From the NCBI GenBank assembly GCA_025359965.1, contig JANYDC010000028.1:1-64000 (forward strand): a stretch of 64,000 bases of DNA. Reading direction: 5' to 3'. Source of the DNA: Pedosphaera sp. (lineage in GTDB: Bacteria; Verrucomicrobiota; Verrucomicrobiia; Limisphaerales; SXQI01). A program made the position numbers and the translations under genes. Each line of letters begins with the position of its first letter. The stretch's first letter is position 1. This document shows, piece after piece, positions 52,643 through 60,515 of the stretch. The notes below the pieces were generated by a model. That model had not been told where the DNA came from and made no database searches. It was given only the letters and a program-made list of their open reading frames with translations.

Positions 52643-53893
52643 TTAACGGCTGATTGAGGAAGACTGATTGGTGCGGGGTTCGAGACCCCATTGGTTTCGG
52701 AGAAGCGCGGCAAATTCGCTTGGATCCTTGATGGCTCCGACCGAGATGGCGTCACCCACCATGAGTTGGGGCATTTCACCCCGCCTGATTTTGAAGTAGT
52801 TGGATGCGTAGAGGCGGATATTCTCTTCAATCCGTTGGGCAATCCATGGATCATCAAGAGCTTTGGCCAAGGCTGGCGCACCCACCATTTGAGCGGCTTT
52901 AGCTCGGGCTTGTTCCAGTATGGGGGGCTTGGAACCCTCAAAAAGATAGCTATCGAAATCAGCACTTTTTTCGGGAGCGGCTCTAAACACCGCCAGCCCG
53001 AGGCGCGCAAAATGGCAGGCATCGACATGAGCCGGCGAGGTTTGTTTCATCAACGGGTTGCATTCCGCACACAAAGGCATGACCAAATTGACAATCTGGA
53101 ATTTCCCGGGAAATTTCAGCAGTTGATTCTCCAATAGATGGTGCAAATCACGGCAGATGTGGCATGTGTAATCGAAAAGGCTGATCACGTAGTGAGGACT
53201 GGCGGCGCTCCCCATGCGAGGAAGTCCGCCCGGTTCCAACTGAAAGGCTCCACCGTAAAGGGATATCATCGGTTTAGCGGTTGGGGAAACCACTTCCAAC
53301 TGCCCGGCTCCGCCTAATGATCCGACCAAAGATGTCCTGGCGGTTATCAGCAACTGTCCGGCCACCATCCCCAACGAGGCCAAGCATCCCAATCCGGCAT
53401 ATATGGCCGTTCCCTTAAAGGCCGCCCTTCGCCATTGTAAAGCCACTGCCGCCGCCACAAAAAGATGACTGGCTAAACAGTAAGGACACAGGGCCTTTAG
53501 CACAAAGAACTGCAAGGCAGTAAACCAGATTGCGGAGGCCAACCCAGTTGCCGCACAAGCCGCCGCCACTTTAGCCGCAAGCGCGCTGGTTCTCGAAGCC
53601 ACCAATGAAATAATCCATAATGCTTCGACAAACACCGCCAGCCAACTGACTGGAAACGCCCCCAGATGGCTCCATCCACTTCCCAACACCCGATCACAAC
53701 CCGAATCGGGACCGCAACCAAGCAAGCCGGCCCCAAAACTGGCGTGAGTGGATAAATAGATGGAAATACCTAGTGCGACTGCAACCATCACAATCACCCA
53801 GGAATTCTGAGGCTGGGATCGTGGGGTCACCAGTGGAGTTTCGACCTTTAGTGGTCCCGCAGCGGGGCGTTTTTTACTGGAACGTTTGGACAC
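52643..53893 (-). CDS. VKOR-thioredoxin fusion, disulfide bond-forming protein
   Basis: A 416-residue fusion. Residues about 30-180: vitamin K epoxide reductase-type four-helix membrane domain with CGPDSGCDRVLGS (first Cys pair, six apart) and the active-site CPYC in LKALCPYCLASHL. After a linker, from about 215, a thioredoxin/DsbA-like domain with SLFDYTCHICRDLHH, where CHIC is the redox pair, and QIVNLVMPLCAECNPLMKQ. In such fusions the soluble domain oxidises proteins and is re-oxidised by the VKOR part through quinone, giving a one-protein DsbA/DsbB system in the periplasm. Confidence 0.93.
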   Translation of the reverse strand: MSKRSSKKRPAAGPLKVETPLVTPRSQPQNSWVIVMVAVALGISIYLSTHASFGAGLLGCGPDSGCDRVLGSGWSHLGAFPVSWLAVFVEALWIISLVASRTSALAAKVAAACAATGLASAIWFTALQFFVLKALCPYCLASHLFVAAAVALQWRRAAFKGTAIYAGLGCLASLGMVAGQLLITARTSLVGSLGGAGQLEVVSPTAKPMISLYGGAFQLEPGGLPRMGSAASPHYVISLFDYTCHICRDLHHLLENQLLKFPGKFQIVNLVMPLCAECNPLMKQTSPAHVDACHFARLGLAVFRAAPEKSADFDSYLFEGSKPPILEQARAKAAQMVGAPALAKALDDPWIAQRIEENIRLYASNYFKIRRGEMPQLMVGDAISVGAIKDPSEFAALLRNQWGLEPRTNQSSSISR

Positions 53894-53942
53894 TTAAAGA
53901 ACCTAACTTGAACGACGCTGAGGGTACAATCAGGAAAGGCGT

Positions 53943-54515
53943 TCACTTGGAACTCGTCCTCATTCGCTGAACTGGCACGATCCATGTCCAAGCACAAAGT
54001 ATGACCAATACAATCACCAAAACCATTGCCAATACAGGTACCATCAACGCAGTGACGGTTGCCACAATGGATCCCGCAAGCTCAGCGGTTGCGATGATTG
54101 GATTGCCAAAACCTCCAGTGGTGGTAAGTGAAGCTGCTCTGGCCAGAAGCGTTCCGCTTTGCACCAATGCAGCCACCGATCCCCCTGCTATTATGCCCAA
54201 ACTCCACCGCAAAAATGGGCTAAGATCTGCCACCATCGCCGCCGTCAATATACTCCCCGCGACTATGGCGGCAGGTGTCGCCACCGTATCCAGCAGATGA
54301 TCCAGCCACGGAATATAATAAGCGCCAACCTCAAGAATGGAAGCCGTCCCGAAAGCAATCACCGCTGTCCAGGAGGACATCCAGGCAAAACTTGGGGCCA
54401 AGGTCAAATGCCCGGTGAGCGAAGCCAAGCCGATGGCCAAAAGCGGCACAAAGACACGGAAACCGCAAGCGGCACTTAATCCAAGCCCCACACATAAACT
54501 CAGCAACAGCTCCAT
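53943..54515 (-). CDS. DUF4126 membrane protein
   Basis: A 190-residue membrane protein with about five hydrophobic helices. The N-terminus LSLCVGLGLSAACGFRVFVPLLAIGLASLTGHLTLA, with the AACGFRVFVPLL motif, and YYIPWLDHLLDTVATPAAIVAGS are characteristic of DUF4126. The family has no known function. Its stop is 50 bases upstream of the VKOR fusion start on the same strand, so they may be cotranscribed. Confidence 0.87.
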   Translation of the reverse strand: MELLLSLCVGLGLSAACGFRVFVPLLAIGLASLTGHLTLAPSFAWMSSWTAVIAFGTASILEVGAYYIPWLDHLLDTVATPAAIVAGSILTAAMVADLSPFLRWSLGIIAGGSVAALVQSGTLLARAASLTTTGGFGNPIIATAELAGSIVATVTALMVPVLAMVLVIVLVILCAWTWIVPVQRMRTSSK

Positions 54516-54670
54516 ACACTCGATAGACGCCGCTCAAGGCGGATTTGTTTCAAATTAAGCATGTTCGCGTCCATTTTTTCAAAAAATATCCATGCGCAAG
54601 AATTTCCTGTCGGCTTGACTTCCAACGGAAACCATATCAGTTACTCAAAACGTCCGCTTATTCCGCGCCC

Positions 54671-55975
54671 ATGACGAAACATATGATCTCATTTGCCCTG
54701 CGCTCGACCTTTGTCGCACTGTTTTTGGCAGCTGTAATTCCTTTGTCAGCAGCCACCAATGCGCCAGCCGGGATCGACGCCAAAAGTCAGGAAATCCTGA
54801 CTAAACTGTTGAACACCTTCAAAATGGCGACTTCCGCCGAGGCGGGCATTAGAATGTCGATGGAGATTTCCCTCCCGGGACTGCCTCCACAAAACATGTC
54901 GGGTGATTACAGCTTCGCCATGCAGCGGCCCAACAAAATCGCCATGGTGCTCACGAACGGCATGATGGGAGCGACCGTGGTTTCCGATGGCACCAACATG
55001 CTCACCCATCTGCCCATGCTCAGGAAGTACACCCTGACTCCAGCAGGCAAAGATCTGCTGAGCGTAGCCCCCGGCGGAGATGCGGAATCCATGGCAGGAA
55101 CCATGGGCAGTTTAGGATTGCTCGGAGCTATTTTTAACACCAATGGTTATCAGGGTTTCATCGATGGCATACCAACCGTTGTTTACAAAGGCGTTGAAAA
55201 GGTCGGCGGAAAAAGCTCGCATCACCTCGTTCTTTCCACCGACGCGGGTGAGTTGGACATGTACGTGGATGCGGGGCCCAAGCCCATCCTCCAGAAGTGG
55301 TCGATGGATATGGCCAAACTTCTCGATAACGAATCCCTCGCCAATTCGCCGGAAGCGTTGGAAGCCATGAAAAAGTCCAAAATGCTCATGAGCATGACTT
55401 TCACTAATTGGAATCTCAGCCCCACGCTGGCCACCAACCGTTTTGAAATAAAAATCCCCGATGTCGCGGCCAAAGTCGCTTCGTTTAGTGAAGCAGCCAA
55501 CGGACTCCATGCGGAGGAACTGGATGACGATGAAAAAATAACCGACCTCACCAACAAGGAAGCACCCGCTTTCAAACTGGAACAAATTGGAGGAGGAGAA
55601 GTGCAATTGAGCCAATTCAAGGACAAATCCGCCCTCATTCTTACTTTTTGGAACACCAAAGCAAGCCCTGCTGGAAAAGCCCTTCCGCTGTTGGCTGATT
55701 TAGCCAAAGATTTTGAAGCCAAAGGAGTGCTTCTCTATGTGATCAATGAAGCTGAGGACAAGGATGAGATCAATGCCTTCCTTGCAAAAAAGAAGTTAAA
55801 ACTCAATACCCTCATGGACACCAATAATCTGGTGGGTCAGATGTACGGAGTGCGAGGAGTACCCCACACGATTCTGGTCGACAAAAAAGGCATCATCCGC
55901 GCCGTACACGTAGGCTACTCACCCGAGATGAACGCTGTCATTGCCCCTGATATTGATAAAATGTTGAAGGAGTAG
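54671..55975 (+). CDS. Exported protein with lipoprotein-carrier-like and TlpA-like domains
   Basis: A 434-residue exported protein. Signal peptide (FALRSTFVALFLAAVIPLSAA), then a DUF2092/LolA-like domain of about 240 residues (SGDYSFAMQRPNKIAMVL, DLLSVAPGGDAESMAGTMG, FTNWNLSPTLATNRFEIKIP), and a C-terminal TlpA/AhpC thioredoxin-fold domain (KEAPAFKLEQIGGGEVQLSQF, ALILTFWNTKASPAGKALPLL, VPHTILVDKKGIIRAVHVGY). The usual CxxC of TlpA is replaced by ASPA, so this domain cannot do thiol redox chemistry. ATG 54671 is preferred over 54545 because the signal peptide follows it. It may handle lipids or act as a scaffold; the function is unknown. Confidence 0.8.
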   Translation: MTKHMISFALRSTFVALFLAAVIPLSAATNAPAGIDAKSQEILTKLLNTFKMATSAEAGIRMSMEISLPGLPPQNMSGDYSFAMQRPNKIAMVLTNGMMGATVVSDGTNMLTHLPMLRKYTLTPAGKDLLSVAPGGDAESMAGTMGSLGLLGAIFNTNGYQGFIDGIPTVVYKGVEKVGGKSSHHLVLSTDAGELDMYVDAGPKPILQKWSMDMAKLLDNESLANSPEALEAMKKSKMLMSMTFTNWNLSPTLATNRFEIKIPDVAAKVASFSEAANGLHAEELDDDEKITDLTNKEAPAFKLEQIGGGEVQLSQFKDKSALILTFWNTKASPAGKALPLLADLAKDFEAKGVLLYVINEAEDKDEINAFLAKKKLKLNTLMDTNNLVGQMYGVRGVPHTILVDKKGIIRAVHVGYSPEMNAVIAPDIDKMLKE

Positions 55976-56004
55976 GTGGCAAACCGGCCGCACCCCGAGA
56001 ACTC

Positions 56005-57372
56005 TCAAATACTGTCGAGCCGTCCGCTGCTGTCGCCGACTCGGGAGGCTTGCACTTTCATACGCTCAAGCATAGCCACGTACAAATTGGTCATGGGCGT
56101 GGATTGCGGAAGTTTTAGATGCTGACCGGGATTCACCGTGCCGCCGCCTTTGCCCGCCAGAATAACCGGCAACTGATCATGGTTGTGCTTGTTGCCATCT
56201 CCCAAGCCACAGCCATAAACGATCATTGAATTGTCGAGAACCGAGGTACCATCGGCATCTTTCATTGAATCGAGCGTTTTGAGGAAGCGCGCAAAACGCT
56301 CCATGTACCAACGCTCAATTTTAACAACTTTTTGGATCTTCTCCTCATTACCCGCATGGTGGGTTAGAAAATGGTGGCCTTCGGGAATGCCCAGATTAAC
56401 GAACGGCCGATTGCTTCCCTCAGGGGCAACGCTGTAGCTCACCACACGCGTCGAGTCAGTTTGGAAAGCCACGGCCATGAGATCGTACATGAGATCGACA
56501 TGTTGCTCATGGTCCTCTGGGATTCCCGCTGGAGTTTTGCTCTGGGCATCGGGCATTTTGAAGCGTTCGGCCTTTTCAATCTGCTGTTCAATTTTGCGGA
56601 CGCCCGCCAAGTACTCGTCAACCTTCTGACGGTCGTTGCGCCCCAGCTTGCGATTCATATCGCGGACGTCTTCCAGCACGAAATCGAGGACACTTTTGCG
56701 TCGTTCGAGGCGTTTGAGGAGGTTGGCTTCGCGCTCCTCACCAACTCCGGAGCCAAACAGCATTTCAAAAACGGCGCGAGGATTGGGTTCAGGCGCCAAG
56801 GGAAGAGATTCGGAGGCCCAGGAGATATTGTATTGGTAGGCGCAGGGATAACCGGTATCGCATGAGCCATAAAGGCGTTCGCCCTCGACCCCGAGTTGAA
56901 GAGAATCAATGCGAGTCAGGTGGCCCACTTGACGCGCGGCAATCTGGTCCACCGACACCCCAAGTTGAAGCTTCGAGCCCAGAGTCTTCCAAGCATGACA
57001 CCCAGTCAGGAAAGATGCACCGGAACGGGCGTGATCGCCGGGGCCATCGCCCCAATTATTGGCGGTATCGTGGGCCAGGTTGGTGATGATCTGGAATTTG
57101 TCCTTCAACTCCTTCATCGCAGCGAAACCTTCGTTCAGCTCGAAGTCCCGCCCTTCGCCGATTGGCACCCAGCGCTTGTAATTGGACCCGTTGGCAAACG
57201 CGACGAACCCCATGCGCAGCGGCATTCCCGTGGTGGTGCTGGCCAGCCCTTGCGCACCTGTAGAAGCGGCGCGAACCTTGGGGATCAGGGATTCCAGAGT
57301 GGGAAGGGCCAGGCAAACGCCCAATCCCCGCAAAAAGGTGCGGCGGCTCGCGAGGGATGATGAGTAGCTCAT
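56005..57372 (-). CDS. Tat-exported DUF1552 protein
   Basis: A 455-residue protein with a twin-arginine signal (SRRTFLRGLGVCLALPTLESL). The DUF1552 family body includes PLRMGFVAFANGSNYKRWVP, HARSGASFLTGCHAWK, GVSVDQIAARQ, and STRVVSYSVAPEGSNRPF, and ends with SMIVYGCGLGDGNKHNHDQLPVILAGKG. The fold resembles sulfatases/alkaline phosphatase-like proteins. Family members are nearly always next to a DUF1592-type cytochrome protein, as here, where its start overlaps the upstream stop (ATGA). Both are exported and very likely work together on an unknown substrate. Confidence 0.93.
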   Translation of the reverse strand: MSYSSSLASRRTFLRGLGVCLALPTLESLIPKVRAASTGAQGLASTTTGMPLRMGFVAFANGSNYKRWVPIGEGRDFELNEGFAAMKELKDKFQIITNLAHDTANNWGDGPGDHARSGASFLTGCHAWKTLGSKLQLGVSVDQIAARQVGHLTRIDSLQLGVEGERLYGSCDTGYPCAYQYNISWASESLPLAPEPNPRAVFEMLFGSGVGEEREANLLKRLERRKSVLDFVLEDVRDMNRKLGRNDRQKVDEYLAGVRKIEQQIEKAERFKMPDAQSKTPAGIPEDHEQHVDLMYDLMAVAFQTDSTRVVSYSVAPEGSNRPFVNLGIPEGHHFLTHHAGNEEKIQKVVKIERWYMERFARFLKTLDSMKDADGTSVLDNSMIVYGCGLGDGNKHNHDQLPVILAGKGGGTVNPGQHLKLPQSTPMTNLYVAMLERMKVQASRVGDSSGRLDSI

Positions 57373-59939
57373 GGGTCTTTAGGAGTTGGATTTTTCTCCG
57401 TTGGCTGCTTCAACTGCTTTAAATCATTGGTGCCAACGCTGTCAACCGTCAGAGGCTTGGTTTCTTTATTCGCGATTGGTTTTCTATTCCGACGTGCAGG
57501 TGTTTTTCGTTGTTCGGGTGGCGGAGGAGTGGGGAGAATTGTTCGGGGCGGGGTTTTATCCTGGCCATCGTCACCCCGACGCATTTGGAAAATAGGGCTT
57601 TCCACAACCGCCATCAGCAACGTGGAAAACTTCCCGTTATCAGCCATCAATTGATCGGTGATGCGGTCCACCGTAACTGCATCGGAGGGTTCCAATCCGC
57701 GCCCAACTGCATAGGTAATCAGCTTCTCTGTTGCGCAGCGGTAAAACTTTGACTTGCGTGACGAGAACAGTGTGCGGATATCGGCAACGCCCGAAAGCGT
57801 TTCGCCAGTGAGAGCTTTTTCATTGGCCACTATGACCGCATCCCCTTCCTTATCGCGCCATTGGCCAATGGTGTCGTAATTTTCTAACACCAAGCCGATG
57901 GGATCAAAATGGGCATGACACGCCGCGCAGGACTTATTGGCGCGATGGATGGCCAGTTGTTCACGAACAGTAGCTGGGGTAACGCCGCCCACCTTGGCAT
58001 CATCCAAAGGCGGGATGTTGTCCGGAGGCGGCGGGATTTGTGTGGCCAACAGATTTTCCAGAACGAATAAGCCACGCTTCACAGGAGATGTGCGATTCGG
58101 ATTTGAAGTGGAAACCAGAAAGCTGCCATGTGTGAGGATGCCGCCCCGATCGCTGCCAACAGGCAGACTGACTTTCTGAAAACCCTCGCCTGAAAACGTT
58201 TTCAGTCCGTAATAATCCGCCAGTTTTTTATCAACGAACGTATAATCGGCGGTTACCAACTCCAAAAGATCCCGGTCTTGCCGTGCGACATATTCAAAAA
58301 GCATCTCTGTCTCGCGCTTCATGGCACCGCGCACAGGATTGAGCGGACCATCGTTCTCGGCAATGGCAGTCATCAGAACGTTGCGGGTGCGAAGCCACTG
58401 CCCTGGGAAGTCCTCAAAAAACCGACTCGATTTCGCATCCGCCAGCATGCGCATGACCTGCCCGCGAAAGTTTTGGCGGAGTTTACCTTGGGCAGCCAGT
58501 TCGGTAAGTTCCTGATCGGGCAAGGACAGCCAGAGGAGATACGACAGGCGGGAGGCTAGTGCGTATTCATCAATGGGATGAACCGATTTGGGATCATCAG
58601 GCTGGGCTTGGAGTTCGGAACGGAAAAGAAATTTCGGCGAAGCCAATATGGCAGTTAAAGCCTGACCCACGCCGGCATCAAATTGGTCGTTTCGCATCAC
58701 GATTTCCGTAAGCCGATCCAATGTTGCTTCTCCAGCGGGACGACGGAAGGCGCGGTCAGCCACTCGCTGCACTATGGCCCGGGCATAAATACGGCGGTCC
58801 TTCTGGGCAGCAGGCGCTTCTCCCTGAAAGAAAATTTTACGGTGTGAATCGGGATATTCGTAAACACCGGTGCCAATGGGGCCGGTCAGCTTGATACGGG
58901 GACGGAAATCCAGGCTGCGGAGTCTGCCTTTGGCATCCGCCTTGATGGGCACAGTCGAAACCGTCAAATGGTGGAGACCAGGCTGGAGAAATGCGTCTTG
59001 GGAATAACGATGAGTCTTATGACCACCAATCAGAATTTCGTCCCGCACAACTGGCAGCTTGTCTGTTTGAAGCAGAAATTCAAAGGTGCCGAGGATTTCA
59101 GCAAAGTTCCCTGCGTTAAACTGAATGTCCAAATGGTAATTGCCGGGAAGCTTGACTTCAAATTCCGCGGTGTGCTCGACACGCATGGAAGCCTCGGTTT
59201 TGGTGGTTTTCAGTCCATTTTTACTCAGGTCACGGCGCGGATGGCGGGGTTCGCCAATGACAATCACATTGTCGACGACAAATTCGGCGAGGTTGAAAAA
59301 CTTCTCAAGCAGCGCCGGGGATAAGGATAAGAAATCGCCGTTATTGTCGAAACCAAAGGCCGTATCATCAGGAGGAAGTCGATCGCGCAGGCTCCTAGCT
59401 TCAAGGGCACTGTCACTGATGTAATCCTGGTCCGAACTGAGATTGGCTCCAAAAAGGTCGGTAATGGTGTAATCGTATTCCATCCGGTTAAGCCGGCGGA
59501 TGGTGACGCGACCGGGGTCAGGATTGTCATGGTCAACCCCCAGTTGCGCTTGCTCAATCCAGTGTGTGATTGCTTTGCGCTCTGCTTCCGAGGGAATCTC
59601 GGCTTCGGCTGGCGGCATAAATTCCTGCCTCACCATCTTCCAAGACTTTTCCCACTGAACATGATTGGTTGGTGAAGTGCCGGATTGGAGAAGATCGTCG
59701 AGGGCAAATTTTCCCTTCTTCGCTCCATCCCCATGACATTCAAAGCAGTACTTGTCCAACAGGTGTTTCCCGTCGGTGTTAGGGAGTAAATCAGGCTTGA
59801 GGAGCGAGGACGTTTCGGCCCCAAACAACTGCAAAGAAAAAACGAAAAATGCAAGCACGGGAAGACAATAGAACTTCCCAATCCTTCGCAACCCAAGCGC
59901 CGGGTTCGGGTGATAAGAACTTTTGATCTGAGAACTCAT
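57369..59939 (-). CDS. Planctomycete-type cytochrome, DUF1587/1592/1588/1585 protein
   Basis: An 856-residue exported protein of the composite type common in Planctomycetes and Verrucomicrobia. After a signal peptide, PSCyt1 has the haem motif CFECH (DKYCFECHGDGAKKGKFALDDL). DUF1587 follows (TIRRLNRMEYDYTITDLFG), then DUF1595 and DUF1592 (ASRLSYLLWLSLPDQELTELA), DUF1588 (RGGILTHGSFLVSTSNPNRTSPVKRG, with a second haem motif CAACH in NKSCAACHAHFDPIGLVLENYD) and DUF1585 (TEKLITYAVGRGLEPSD). A basic Pro/Lys-rich tail of about 60 residues ends the protein. A role in oxidative polysaccharide breakdown has been suggested for such proteins but is unproven. Coupled to the DUF1552 gene. Confidence 0.95.
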   Translation of the reverse strand: MSSQIKSSYHPNPALGLRRIGKFYCLPVLAFFVFSLQLFGAETSSLLKPDLLPNTDGKHLLDKYCFECHGDGAKKGKFALDDLLQSGTSPTNHVQWEKSWKMVRQEFMPPAEAEIPSEAERKAITHWIEQAQLGVDHDNPDPGRVTIRRLNRMEYDYTITDLFGANLSSDQDYISDSALEARSLRDRLPPDDTAFGFDNNGDFLSLSPALLEKFFNLAEFVVDNVIVIGEPRHPRRDLSKNGLKTTKTEASMRVEHTAEFEVKLPGNYHLDIQFNAGNFAEILGTFEFLLQTDKLPVVRDEILIGGHKTHRYSQDAFLQPGLHHLTVSTVPIKADAKGRLRSLDFRPRIKLTGPIGTGVYEYPDSHRKIFFQGEAPAAQKDRRIYARAIVQRVADRAFRRPAGEATLDRLTEIVMRNDQFDAGVGQALTAILASPKFLFRSELQAQPDDPKSVHPIDEYALASRLSYLLWLSLPDQELTELAAQGKLRQNFRGQVMRMLADAKSSRFFEDFPGQWLRTRNVLMTAIAENDGPLNPVRGAMKRETEMLFEYVARQDRDLLELVTADYTFVDKKLADYYGLKTFSGEGFQKVSLPVGSDRGGILTHGSFLVSTSNPNRTSPVKRGLFVLENLLATQIPPPPDNIPPLDDAKVGGVTPATVREQLAIHRANKSCAACHAHFDPIGLVLENYDTIGQWRDKEGDAVIVANEKALTGETLSGVADIRTLFSSRKSKFYRCATEKLITYAVGRGLEPSDAVTVDRITDQLMADNGKFSTLLMAVVESPIFQMRRGDDGQDKTPPRTILPTPPPPEQRKTPARRNRKPIANKETKPLTVDSVGTNDLKQLKQPTEKNPTPKDP

Positions 59940-59995
59940 GTGCAGTACCCAACGCTAGCCTGATCCATGATTTTCTCAACGTGCAAAACTGGTGT

Positions 59996-60508
59996 CTAGA
60001 GCCCACGTCCATCGCGTTGTCCATAATGCTCAACATACCACTGTGACAACTCGGTAACCGACGCCATGTCTTCTCCCTGCATCAACGGAAAAATATCATC
60101 GAAAGGCAGTACGTATCCGACCACCTGCTCCTGACCGGCATCGCCAGTAATAATAATGGGCTGGAAACCAGCGGACTGGGTGCCGCGCGGCCAAGGCACG
60201 CGAGCCACGATCATCGTGAATCGGCCTGCTTGGTATACTGCCTCGACGCTCATGTGTTGATCCGGCGAGGGCGTACGAACGGGCCGCAACATACTCAACA
60301 GAACTTGTTTCGCGCCAGCCGTAGACTGGTTGTACCCGTAAAGAAGGCTTGGCAGATCGGATTCAGGCGAAAGAGATATCTTATCGAGAATCGATTGCAT
60401 GAGCTTTGGGTCGGGTTGCGAGCAACCAAGCCCGAAAGGCAGGGCAACGACCCAAGTTATAAGTAAAAGCTGGCGGCTTATGCGCAACTGCGTGCCTGTG
60501 GATCGCAA
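59996..60508 (-). CDS. Hypothetical lipoprotein-like protein
   Basis: About 170 residues: a hydrophobic N-terminus (LLLITWVVALPFGLGCSQPD) with a Cys at the expected lipoprotein position, though GLGC is not a standard lipobox, then a globular part with YQAGRFTMIVARVPWPRG and PIIITGDAGQEQVVGYVLPFDD, which suggests a beta-rich fold, and a final WYVEHYGQRDGRG. Only TTG or similar starts are available; 60508 is the first, 7 bases after the aceE stop, so cotranscription with aceE is likely. I recognise no family. Confidence 0.6.
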   Translation of the reverse strand: MRSTGTQLRISRQLLLITWVVALPFGLGCSQPDPKLMQSILDKISLSPESDLPSLLYGYNQSTAGAKQVLLSMLRPVRTPSPDQHMSVEAVYQAGRFTMIVARVPWPRGTQSAGFQPIIITGDAGQEQVVGYVLPFDDIFPLMQGEDMASVTELSQWYVEHYGQRDGRGL

Positions 60509-60515
60509 TCCAATT

